This document shows, piece after piece, positions 1 through 5,989 of a DNA stretch of 8,336 bases. The stretch is taken from contig JAQWZS010000046.1 of the NCBI GenBank assembly GCA_029253325.1, forward strand, positions 1 to 8,336, in the 5' to 3' direction. Under the pieces are notes generated by a model, which saw only the letters and a program-made list of their open reading frames with translations, had not been told where the DNA came from and searched no databases. This stretch comes from Bacteroidia bacterium (GTDB lineage Bacteria; Bacteroidota; Bacteroidia; NS11-12g; UBA9320). Both the position numbers and the translations under genes were made by a program. Position 1 is the stretch's first letter. Every line of letters begins with the position of its first letter.

Positions 1-1374
1 GTTATCAAACCCTATGGATATGCTATTTGGGAAAAAATGCAGGCTGAATTGGATCGTAGATTCAAAGAAACTGGTCATCAAAATGCTTATTTCCCGCTGT
101 TTGTTCCTAAAAGCTTATTTGAAGCTGAAGAAAAAAATGCAGAAGGATTTGCGAAAGAATGTGCTGTAGTTACACATTATCGTCTAGAAAATGATCCTGA
201 AAATTCGGGCAAACTTCGTGTAGACCCTCATGCAAAGTTAGAAGAAGAACTAGTCGTCAGACCAACAAGTGAGGCAATCATATGGAACACTTATAAGGGA
301 TGGATTCAAAGTTATCGAGACCTTCCCATTTTGGTAAACCAATGGGCTAACGTTGTTCGATGGGAAATGAGAACAAGACTTTTTCTGAGAACAGCTGAAT
401 TTTTGTGGCAAGAAGGTCATACTGCACATGCTACTAAAAAAGAAGCCATTGAAGAAACCAATCAAATGATTGAGGTGTACGCAGAATTTGCTAAAAATGT
501 TCTTGCTATACCCACTATTATGGGAACAAAAACTGAAAGTGAACGATTTGCAGGTGCCGATGACACCCTTTGTATCGAAGGTCTAATGCAAGATGGCAAA
601 GCTCTTCAGATGGGAACTTCTCATTTCCTTGGTCAAAATTTCGCAAAAGCTTTTGATGTAAAGTATACTAATAAAGAAGGAAAATTAGATCATGTTTGGG
701 CAACTAGCTGGGGCGTTAGTACTCGCTTAATGGGTGCTCTTATCATGACTCATAGTGACGATGAAGGTCTTGTTCTTCCTCCAAGCATTGCTCCTACTCA
801 AGTAGTAGTAGTTCCTATTTATCGTGGATTGGAACAATTAGAGTTAATCTCTGAAACTATTCAGCCCGTAATTGATCGTCTAAGAAAAAAAGGAATTACC
901 GTAAAATTTGATAATCGAGACACACATAAACCAGGCTTTAAATTTGCTGAATGGGAACTAAAAGGAGTTCCTGTTCGAATAGCTATTGGACCCCGTGATA
1001 TTGAAAATGGCACCGTTGAAGTAGCCCGAAGAGACACTAAAGAAAAACAAATTCTTGAATTGACTGATATTGACACCAAAGTCGAACATCTTCTTGAAGC
1101 GATGCAAGAGGAAATCTACCTTAATGCACTTAACTACAGAGACAACCATATCACACCAGTAAATACTTGGGAAGAATTTGTAGATGTATTAGAAAATAAA
1201 ACTGGATTTATTTCTGCTCACTGGGACGGTACTTCTGAAACAGAAGATAAAATAAAAGATATGACCAAAGCTACTATTCGATGTATTCCTTTTGATAATC
1301 CATTAGAGAAGGGTTCATGTATACTTACTGGTAATCCAAGTAGCCAGCGAGTGTTATTTGCAAAAGCTTATTAA
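1..1374 (+). CDS. proS: Prolyl-tRNA synthetase, archaeal/eukaryotic-like type 3, 5'-truncated
   Basis: This class II aminoacyl-tRNA synthetase charges tRNA-Pro with proline in the cytoplasm. The reading frame is open from base 1 (VIKPYGYAIWEK precedes the first in-frame ATG at 37), so that ATG is internal. About 30-45 N-terminal residues appear to lie outside the window, judged from a usual family length near 490. The TSE loop (RPTSEA) is at bases 259-276, motif 2 (RTAEFLWQEGHT) at 388-423, and motif 3 (GVSTRLMGALIMTH) at 712-753. An anticodon-binding domain follows at about 800-1100. The C-terminal domain characteristic of type 3 ends in VLFAKAY. No bacterial-type editing insertion separates motifs 2 and 3, which supports type 3. 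Only two cysteines are visible in the C-terminal domain, so a four-cysteine zinc site as in archaeal enzymes is unlikely. The stop codon is two bases from that of convergent ccmB. Identification is firm. Confidence 0.97.
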   Translation, partial: VIKPYGYAIWEKMQAELDRRFKETGHQNAYFPLFVPKSLFEAEEKNAEGFAKECAVVTHYRLENDPENSGKLRVDPHAKLEEELVVRPTSEAIIWNTYKGWIQSYRDLPILVNQWANVVRWEMRTRLFLRTAEFLWQEGHTAHATKKEAIEETNQMIEVYAEFAKNVLAIPTIMGTKTESERFAGADDTLCIEGLMQDGKALQMGTSHFLGQNFAKAFDVKYTNKEGKLDHVWATSWGVSTRLMGALIMTHSDDEGLVLPPSIAPTQVVVVPIYRGLEQLELISETIQPVIDRLRKKGITVKFDNRDTHKPGFKFAEWELKGVPVRIAIGPRDIENGTVEVARRDTKEKQILELTDIDTKVEHLLEAMQEEIYLNALNYRDNHITPVNTWEEFVDVLENKTGFISAHWDGTSETEDKIKDMTKATIRCIPFDNPLEKGSCILTGNPSSQRVLFAKAY

Positions 1375-1376
1375 GA

Positions 1377-2042
1377 TTACTCTTTCCAAATGTAATTGAA
1401 CAGGGTAATCGATAGAACCAGCTGAATTACTATCAAAAGAACCAAAACTAACCAGTCTTGGTAAAAGTTTGTATGAGGCAATGAAACTAGAGATTTACTT
1501 GCAGCTTTCAAACAGACCAACAAACTAGGAATGAGTAAGGGCAGACTTAACACTAAGGCTACCAAACTACTATTTTTTACTCCATAGGAGAGTGCCGAAT
1601 TAAACGTAAAGACGGTACTGCAACACATCATAAATAAAAAGGCTGTAAAAAAGTACTGCCCCAAATGAGGGATGGTTTGTGGTAACCAAAAATTCATTAA
1701 GATAAATAGAACAACCAAGAAAATGAAATTAATAAAGTATTGATACAAAATCTTAGAAATTATCAGTGCTTTTGCATCTACCAAAAATCGGTAATAAAGC
1801 AAAGTCCCTTTTTGTTCTCCTAAAAAACTCCGCGTAATATTTTGAACTACCCCTAAAATAAGGACCACATAAAATAAACTATGCCAAACTAAATTACTTG
1901 CATGCTTCTGAATCGTGTAGATAATAAATACAGAAATTACTAGCATCAAAAGCAAAGACCAAAAAGCATACTTGTTTTTAAATTCAACACGAAGCTCTTT
2001 TAGAAAAAGTTGTTTTATCTGCTTAGTTATTTGTGTTTGCAT
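1377..2042 (-). CDS. ccmB: Heme exporter protein CcmB (cytochrome c maturation ABC permease)
   Basis: The 221-residue product is predicted to be the integral-membrane permease of the CcmAB ABC transporter, which works with CcmC and CcmE in c-type cytochrome maturation. It has about six hydrophobic segments. A short cytoplasmic N-terminus (LFLKELRVEFKNKYAF) precedes the first one, and the late segment ALVLSLPLLIPSLLVCL carries the proline-rich pattern common in CcmB. Length matches the family (about 220). I start it at the ATG at 2042, giving MQTQITKQIKQ. A further in-frame ATG at 2066 lies upstream of the likely transcription start and would add eight uncharacteristic residues. No ccmA, ccmC or ccmE is in the window. 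The gene stands alone between a divergent promoter and convergent proS. Family assignment is by recognition of sequence and topology; transport of heme itself is debated even for known CcmB. Confidence 0.88.
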   Translation of the reverse strand: MQTQITKQIKQLFLKELRVEFKNKYAFWSLLLMLVISVFIIYTIQKHASNLVWHSLFYVVLILGVVQNITRSFLGEQKGTLLYYRFLVDAKALIISKILYQYFINFIFLVVLFILMNFWLPQTIPHLGQYFFTAFLFMMCCSTVFTFNSALSYGVKNSSLVALVLSLPLLIPSLLVCLKAASKSLVSLPHTNFYQDWLVLVLLIVIQLVLSITLFNYIWKE

Positions 2043-2049
2043 AAATTTG
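2042..2049 (+). promoter_or_regulatory. Predicted -7 box (TAAATTTG) for the 2070 gene and accC
   Basis: TAAATTTG matches the Bacteroidota -7 consensus TAnnTTTG exactly. It would start transcription near 2054-2056, about 15 bases before the ATG at 2070. No well-spaced -33 TTTG element is visible. The box overlaps the ccmB start codon on the other strand by one base and lies next to an oppositely oriented box. Confidence 0.55.
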
Positions 2050-2059
2050 CTGCAGCAAA
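2046..2059. repeat. Perfect 14-bp palindrome TTTGCTGCAGCAAA between two promoters
   Basis: TTTGCTGCAGCAAA equals its own reverse complement. It is formed by the TTTG ends of the two facing -7 boxes plus the CTGCAG core. It may be a by-product of two promoters placed six bases apart, or a repressor site that would cover both start points. The sequence shows the symmetry; a regulatory role is inference. Confidence 0.5.
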
Positions 2060-2063
2060 AGTA
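2056..2063 (-). promoter_or_regulatory. Predicted -7 box (TACTTTTG on the minus strand) for ccmB
   Basis: Read on the minus strand this is TACTTTTG followed by C, a very common form of the Bacteroidota TAnnTTTG box. It ends 14 bases before the ccmB ATG at 2042, so the predicted leader is under about 10 bases. No good -33 element is seen (a TTG at 2081-2079 is too close). It faces the plus-strand box at 2042-2049. Confidence 0.6.
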
Positions 2064-2069
2064 CATTTA

Positions 2070-2528
2070 ATGTTATATCAATTACAGAAGTTATCATCAG
2101 AAGAACAAACTAGTGTTAAACGTTCGCCCATTTGGGTAACTCTCCTTGTAGCATGTTCAGACTATGACATACAAGAAAAAGAGATTGACAGAGCCAAAGA
2201 GATAATCCATATTAAATCTTACGCTCTTCAAAACGACTTGAGAAATCTTTACAAAGAATTAAATGCAAATATTGATCAAGAAATTGATCAAGCTCTTGCT
2301 GCAATTCCTGCAAGTGGCAATGATCGAATTCAATATTTAGAAGAGAAAATCAGTGAGCTAAATCACATCTTCAAAAAACTTGATTCAACCTTTAACAAAC
2401 AACTATACAACAGCTTGAAAAGCATCGCCCAAGCAGTTGCACAATCGGATGGAGGACTATTCGGTGTAGGGAGAATAAGTGATGAAGAAGAGCAGTATAT
2501 AAGTTTGCCAATGCTAAAAAAACCGTGA
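2070..2528 (+). CDS. Unknown helical protein, possibly TerB-like, coupled to accC
   Basis: The 152-residue product is soluble, acidic and probably almost entirely helical, with no signal peptide or membrane segment. Two acidic segments stand out: VACSDYDIQEKEIDRA near residue 28, and AQSDGGLFGVGRISDEEEQY near the C-terminus. Both resemble the AdGxxxxxE pattern of TerB-fold (tellurite-resistance B-like) helical bundles, which can bind metal, but the resemblance is by eye. Between them lies a probable amphipathic or coiled-coil stretch (IQYLEEKISELNHIFKKLDSTF). I start it at the ATG at 2070. Earlier in-frame codons at 2010 lie upstream of the predicted promoter and encode an atypical hydrophobic leader. 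The stop overlaps the accC start by four bases (GTGA), which implies translational coupling and a shared transcript. I do not know its function; a role linked to the carboxylase is only a guess from position. Confidence 0.8.
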   Translation: MLYQLQKLSSEEQTSVKRSPIWVTLLVACSDYDIQEKEIDRAKEIIHIKSYALQNDLRNLYKELNANIDQEIDQALAAIPASGNDRIQYLEEKISELNHIFKKLDSTFNKQLYNSLKSIAQAVAQSDGGLFGVGRISDEEEQYISLPMLKKP

Positions 2529-3994
2529 AAAAAATACTGATAGCTAATCGAGGTGAGATTGCCGTTCGTGTAATAAGAACTTGTCAGAAAATGGGCATCT
2601 TTACAGTTGCTGTTTATTCAGAAGCTGACCGTGATTCAATGCACGTACAACTTGCAGATGAAGCTGTATGTATAGGTCCAGCTCCTTCCTCAGAAAGCTA
2701 TCTTAAGGGAGATAAAATTATTTCAGTTTGTCAAGAATTGAACGTTGATGGCATTCACCCAGGCTATGGTTTTTTATCAGAAAATGCAGATTTTGTGAAG
2801 GATGTTCATCAAGCTGGAATCCGATTTATTGGACCAAGTCCTGAAGCGATTGATCTCATGGGAAGCAAAATTGAGAGTAAGCAAGCCGTTGAAAAATATG
2901 GTGTCCCTCTTGTTCCAGGTATTAATCATGCAGTTGAAGATATTAAAGAAGCTCAGTCTGTAGCTGACCAAATTGGGTATCCTGTTTTGGTTAAGGCCAG
3001 TGCAGGTGGTGGTGGAAAGGGCATGCGTATTGTTGAAAAAGCTGTCGACTTAGAAGGTCAGATGAAAACTGCTCAAAGTGAAGCCCAAAGTGCCTTTGGT
3101 GATCGATCAGTTTTCATTGAAAAATTTGTTACCAAACCACGACATATAGAGATACAACTCCTAGCAGATAATCATGGCAATGTGGTCTATCTAATGGAAC
3201 GAGAATGTTCCATCCAAAGAAGACATCAAAAACTCATTGAAGAAGCACCAAGTGCTGTTCTTTCTGACTCTCTCAGAGAACAAATGGGACAAGCTGCTGT
3301 AAACGTTGCAAAAGCCTGCAATTATAGTGGAGCTGGGACAGTAGAATTCTTGCTGGATTCAGATTACAAATTTTACTTCTTGGAGATGAATACTCGTCTG
3401 CAAGTAGAGCACCCCGTAACCGAGTTAATCACAGGTTTAGATTTAGTAGAGCAACAAATTAAAGTAGCTCGAAACGAAAAATTAACCTTCACCCAAGATG
3501 ATATCAAACCCAACGGGCATGCAATTGAACTAAGATTAACTGCAGAAGAAACGACACAAGATTTTCTCCCGGCTATTGGAACTATTGAAGTATACAACCC
3601 TCCAAAAGCTAATTATATCCGACTGGATGATTTCGTATATCCTGGTTATAAAATACCCATCTATTATGACAACATGTTTGCCAAATTGATTGTATGGGGT
3701 GAGAACAGAGATCAGGCAATTCAACGAATGATTGAGGCCATAAATCAATTTGAAATTAAGGGAATTCCAACCACGTTAGACTTTGGTCGATTTGTGATGC
3801 AACACCCTAAATTTATTGAAGGCGACTTTGACACCAATTTTATCAAAAAATACTATACAGCTGAAAGCCGAAAAAAACAAGATAAAACACTACTAGAGGC
3901 TGCTGCACTTTTTTCCTATCTGGAGTTTAATGAACACCGAACTCCTGCAATTGCAAATCACGATTCAAGTAATTGGAAAAAAAGGAAGGAATAG
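2525..3994 (+). CDS. accC: Biotin carboxylase subunit of acetyl-/propionyl-CoA carboxylase
   Basis: The enzyme uses ATP and bicarbonate to carboxylate biotin on a carrier protein, the first half-reaction of acetyl-CoA carboxylase (malonyl-CoA for fatty acids) or propionyl-CoA carboxylase. The N-terminal domain begins KKILIANRGEIAVRVIR. The ATP-grasp domain has the glycine-rich loop KASAGGGGKGMR (157-168), RECSIQRRHQK (226-236) and EMNTRLQVEHPVTE (287-300), which holds the catalytic Glu, Asn, Arg, Gln, Val and Glu positions. Arg337 in GHAIELRL matches the substrate-binding Arg338 of E. coli; the preceding residue is Leu where Cys is usual. At 489 residues it exceeds the roughly 450 of E. coli AccC by a C-terminal tail (about 447-489, ending SSNWKKRKE), as in other Bacteroidota forms. 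The start is GTG, inside the four-base overlap with the upstream gene. No biotin carrier or carboxyltransferase gene follows. Which acyl-CoA is used cannot be read from this subunit. Confidence 0.95.
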   Translation: MKKILIANRGEIAVRVIRTCQKMGIFTVAVYSEADRDSMHVQLADEAVCIGPAPSSESYLKGDKIISVCQELNVDGIHPGYGFLSENADFVKDVHQAGIRFIGPSPEAIDLMGSKIESKQAVEKYGVPLVPGINHAVEDIKEAQSVADQIGYPVLVKASAGGGGKGMRIVEKAVDLEGQMKTAQSEAQSAFGDRSVFIEKFVTKPRHIEIQLLADNHGNVVYLMERECSIQRRHQKLIEEAPSAVLSDSLREQMGQAAVNVAKACNYSGAGTVEFLLDSDYKFYFLEMNTRLQVEHPVTELITGLDLVEQQIKVARNEKLTFTQDDIKPNGHAIELRLTAEETTQDFLPAIGTIEVYNPPKANYIRLDDFVYPGYKIPIYYDNMFAKLIVWGENRDQAIQRMIEAINQFEIKGIPTTLDFGRFVMQHPKFIEGDFDTNFIKKYYTAESRKKQDKTLLEAAALFSYLEFNEHRTPAIANHDSSNWKKRKE

Positions 3995-4040
3995 GTTAGG
4001 CCCCAACTTACAGCATAAATTAGGAATGACCATCTTCCAT

Positions 4041-4048
4041 TACCTTTG
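4041..4048 (+). promoter_or_regulatory. Predicted -7 box (TACCTTTG) for the DEAD-box helicase gene
   Basis: TACCTTTG matches TAnnTTTG exactly and lies 12 bases before the ATG at 4061, so transcription would begin only a few bases upstream of the start codon. No convincing -33 element is visible. The box lies in the 66-base gap after accC, suggesting that the helicase has its own promoter. I see no terminator hairpin in that gap, so read-through from accC is also possible. Confidence 0.6.
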
Positions 4049-4060
4049 CATTCGTTAAGC

Positions 4061-5401
4061 ATGAATTCATTCGAAGAACTGTCCATCAAAAAATCATTAC
4101 TGAATGCTATATCAGATCTTGATTTTAAAAAACCTACTCCCATCCAGATAGAGGCCTACCCAAAAATCCTTTCTGGTAAAAATATAGTTGGCATTGCTCA
4201 AACTGGAACAGGAAAAACGCTTGCTTATACCCTACCAATTCTTCAAGAATTAAATTATTCTAAAAGTTATAAACCACGTGTTTTAATCATTGTACCTACT
4301 CGAGAATTAGTCGTTCAAGTAGTTGAACAAATTGAGCTCTTCACGAAATACATGACGGTCCGTATAGCTGGTGTTTTTGGAGGAGTCAATATAAAAACAC
4401 AACAAACTCTTCTGTCAGAAGGTACAGATATTATTATTGGGACACCCGGAAGATTATATGATCTCATTCTTAATCGATCCTTACAAACCCAAGATATTAA
4501 AAAACTAGTTATTGACGAAGTTGACATCATGCTAGACTTAGGCTTTAGATTTCAGCTTAACAATATCTTTGAGTTGCTATCTTCAAAACGGCAGAATATC
4601 ATGTTCTCAGCAACAATGACTGACGATGTTCATGCACTCATCGAAGAAAACTTTGTAGACCCTCAGACAATTACCATTTCTGTAAGTGGTAAACCTCTTG
4701 ATAACATAACACAGTCATGTTATCCCGTTTCAAATTTTTATACCAAAGTTAACCTGCTGAATTATCTCCTCAAGGATAAAGCGACCTTCCAAAAAGCGGT
4801 TGTCTTTATCAATTCAAAAAAGAATGCAGATCGCTTATTTGAAGAACTAGAATCTAGTTTTTGGAATGAACTGGGAATTATACACAGCAATAAAAGCCAG
4901 AATAATAGACTAGCAACCATCGAACGGTTTAACGATGGACATACGAGAATACTTATTGCTACTGATGTTATCGCACGAGGATTAGACCTAGATGATATTT
5001 CTCATGTCATTAATTTTGATACCCCCAAGTTCCCAGAAAATTATATTCACCGAATAGGTCGAACAGGTAGAGCCGAAAAATCTGGAAATTCTATCTTATT
5101 ATATACTAAAGAAGAAGAGAAATATAGAATTGCTATTGAGGTATTAATGGACAGAAAAATTAAAACTATTCCATTTCCTGACAAAGTTAACATTAGCAGT
5201 AAACTAACCATTGATGAACAACCTAGAATCATAGAAAACAACCATCATAAAAAAACTAAACAACCCACTGGAGCTAGTTTTCATGATAAAAAGGAGAAGA
5301 ATAAGAAACAATATAACTTGAGTGGAGGGCAAAAAATTAAGTTAAAAAAAGCAAAAAAATACAAGAAGCCAATCACCAGAGGTTCAAAAAGAACAAAATA
5401 A
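4061..5401 (+). CDS. DEAD-box ATP-dependent RNA helicase (RhlE/DeaD-like)
   Basis: The 446-residue protein is an ATP-driven helicase predicted to unwind short RNA duplexes in cold adaptation, ribosome assembly or RNA decay. RecA domain 1 carries the Q motif PTPIQ (25-29), motif I AQTGTGKT (46-53), Ia PTRELVVQ (79-86), TPGR (128-131), motif II as DEVD (152-155) and SAT (183-185). Domain 2 has VVFINS (247-252), ATDVIARGLD (300-309) and HRIGRTGR (330-337). Motif II is DEVD rather than DEAD; the magnesium and catalytic acids are kept. From about 395 a lysine-rich, low-complexity tail extends to the C-terminus, probably disordered and RNA-binding. I start at ATG 4061. A TTG at 4046 lies inside the predicted promoter box and is rejected. 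The cold-shock gene follows 55 bases later before a terminator, so the two are probably co-expressed. RhlE, DeaD and related types cannot be told apart confidently. Confidence 0.95.
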   Translation: MNSFEELSIKKSLLNAISDLDFKKPTPIQIEAYPKILSGKNIVGIAQTGTGKTLAYTLPILQELNYSKSYKPRVLIIVPTRELVVQVVEQIELFTKYMTVRIAGVFGGVNIKTQQTLLSEGTDIIIGTPGRLYDLILNRSLQTQDIKKLVIDEVDIMLDLGFRFQLNNIFELLSSKRQNIMFSATMTDDVHALIEENFVDPQTITISVSGKPLDNITQSCYPVSNFYTKVNLLNYLLKDKATFQKAVVFINSKKNADRLFEELESSFWNELGIIHSNKSQNNRLATIERFNDGHTRILIATDVIARGLDLDDISHVINFDTPKFPENYIHRIGRTGRAEKSGNSILLYTKEEEKYRIAIEVLMDRKIKTIPFPDKVNISSKLTIDEQPRIIENNHHKKTKQPTGASFHDKKEKNKKQYNLSGGQKIKLKKAKKYKKPITRGSKRTK

Positions 5402-5426
5402 AAGAGACAAAACATAAATATTGGGT

Positions 5427-5434
5427 TACCTTCG
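5427..5434 (+). promoter_or_regulatory. Weak candidate -7 box (TACCTTCG) for the cold-shock gene
   Basis: TACCTTCG differs from TAnnTTTG at one position and lies 22 bases before the ATG at 5457. It could give the cold-shock gene its own transcript in addition to read-through from the helicase gene. No -33 element and no long structured cold-shock leader are evident in the 55-base gap. Confidence 0.3.
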
Positions 5435-5456
5435 AAGCCTTAAAGATTAATTAATA

Positions 5457-5648
5457 ATGAATAAAGGAACAGTAAAATTCTTCAATGACGAAAAAGGTTA
5501 TGGTTTTATCACACCAGAAGATGGAAGCAAAGATGTATTTGTACACAAAACCGGTACAACAACTCGAATCAATGAAGGAGACCAAGTATCATATGAGGTA
5601 GAAGACGGTCAGAAAGGACCAAGTGCAGTAAATGTAGCCCTCGTATAA
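5457..5648 (+). CDS. Cold-shock domain protein, CspA family
   Basis: The 63-residue product is a single OB-fold cold-shock domain that binds single-stranded RNA or DNA and acts as an RNA chaperone or antiterminator. The opening MNKGTVKFFNDEKGYGFI carries RNP1 (KGYGFI, 13-18), and RNP2 is VFVHK (27-31). The C-terminal strand ends GPSAVNVALV. The length is a few residues short of E. coli CspA (70) but usual for Bacteroidota members. The start at ATG 5457 is fixed by the conserved N-terminus. It follows the RNA helicase on the same strand and is closed by a strong terminator, so the pair is a plausible cold-response unit. Its cold inducibility is inferred from the family and neighbour, not seen. 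Confidence 0.96.
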   Translation: MNKGTVKFFNDEKGYGFITPEDGSKDVFVHKTGTTTRINEGDQVSYEVEDGQKGPSAVNVALV

Positions 5649-5669
5649 GTATATTTTAAACACGATTCT

Positions 5670-5704
5670 AAAAGGTTGTCACTAGTTGTGACAACCTTTT
5701 TTTT
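5670..5704 (+). terminator. Rho-independent terminator after the cold-shock gene
   Basis: A perfect 13-bp stem pairs 5670-5682 (AAAAGGTTGTCAC) with 5688-5700 (GTGACAACCTTTT) around a five-base loop, TAGTT. The T run continues to 5704, giving eight consecutive T residues. It lies 21 bases after the stop codon and ends the helicase/cold-shock unit. The A-rich left flank gives it some bidirectional character, but no convergent gene uses it here. Confidence 0.93.
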
Positions 5705-5716
5705 ATAAAAAGGAAT

Positions 5717-5724
5717 TACTATTG
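5717..5724 (+). promoter_or_regulatory. Weak candidate -7 box (TACTATTG) for the VF530-family operon
   Basis: TACTATTG differs from TAnnTTTG by one base and lies 13 bases before the ATG at 5738, the same spacing as the better boxes elsewhere in the window. It sits just after the terminator, where a new promoter is expected. No -33 element is seen. Confidence 0.4.
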
Positions 5725-5737
5725 TGCAACGTAGTGC

Positions 5738-5989
5738 ATGAAAAAAAACGAACAACAAGAACAAATTCAACCCAATAATCCACTCCATGGTATTAAATTA
5801 AAAGAAGTCATCGAGTATTTAGTAAAATATTACGGCTGGGAGAAACTTGGAGAATTAGTCAACATCAATTGTTTTCTTAGTAATCCATCTATTGGAAGCA
5901 GTTTGAAATTTTTAAGGAAAACACCTTGGGCTCGTGATAAAGTAGAAAAATTGTACTTAGAGTCTGTCCCAAATTTCAAATCCAAATGA
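5738..5989 (+). CDS. VF530-family (DUF2132) small DNA-binding protein
   Basis: The 83-residue protein matches the VF530/DUF2132 family (named from Vibrio fischeri VF530) by its conserved core: NNPLHG (13-18), then an aromatic helix with YYGWEKLGELV. After that comes INCFLSNPS (43-51) and a basic segment, SSLKFLRKTPWAR (54-66), followed by a helix to VEKLYL. The family fold is a small four-helix unit likened to a RecA C-terminal DNA-binding domain, so double-stranded DNA binding is the usual proposal; its physiological job is unknown. An N-terminal tail rich in Lys, Glu and Gln (1-12) precedes the domain and is probably disordered. It has its own likely promoter just past a terminator. Its stop overlaps the next gene's ATG (ATGA), pointing to coupled translation. 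Confidence 0.92.
   Translation: MKKNEQQEQIQPNNPLHGIKLKEVIEYLVKYYGWEKLGELVNINCFLSNPSIGSSLKFLRKTPWARDKVEKLYLESVPNFKSK

Noticed and set aside
250..465. Minus-strand reading frame inside proS
   Set aside because: It lies wholly within the well-supported prolyl-tRNA synthetase frame, has no recognisable domain and has no promoter. The other overlapping frames at 861-1149, 2777-2971, 3373-3748, 4315-4530, 5047-5241, 6756-6956 and 7344-7562 are rejected for the same reason.
2010..2069. Upstream extension of the TerB-like gene to an ATG at 2010
   Set aside because: The extension runs back into ccmB, lies upstream of the predicted -7 box and start point, and encodes residues (FYLLSYLCLHKF) unlike the rest of a soluble acidic protein.
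3958..4143. Minus-strand 61-codon frame across the accC-helicase gap
   Set aside because: It overlaps both flanking coding genes, covers the predicted helicase promoter, and its translation shows no family likeness.
4061..5648. Whether the helicase and neighbours form a defence island
   Set aside because: The helicase has the canonical RNA DEAD-box motif set and pairs with a cold-shock protein; there is no nuclease, methylase or other defence effector nearby.
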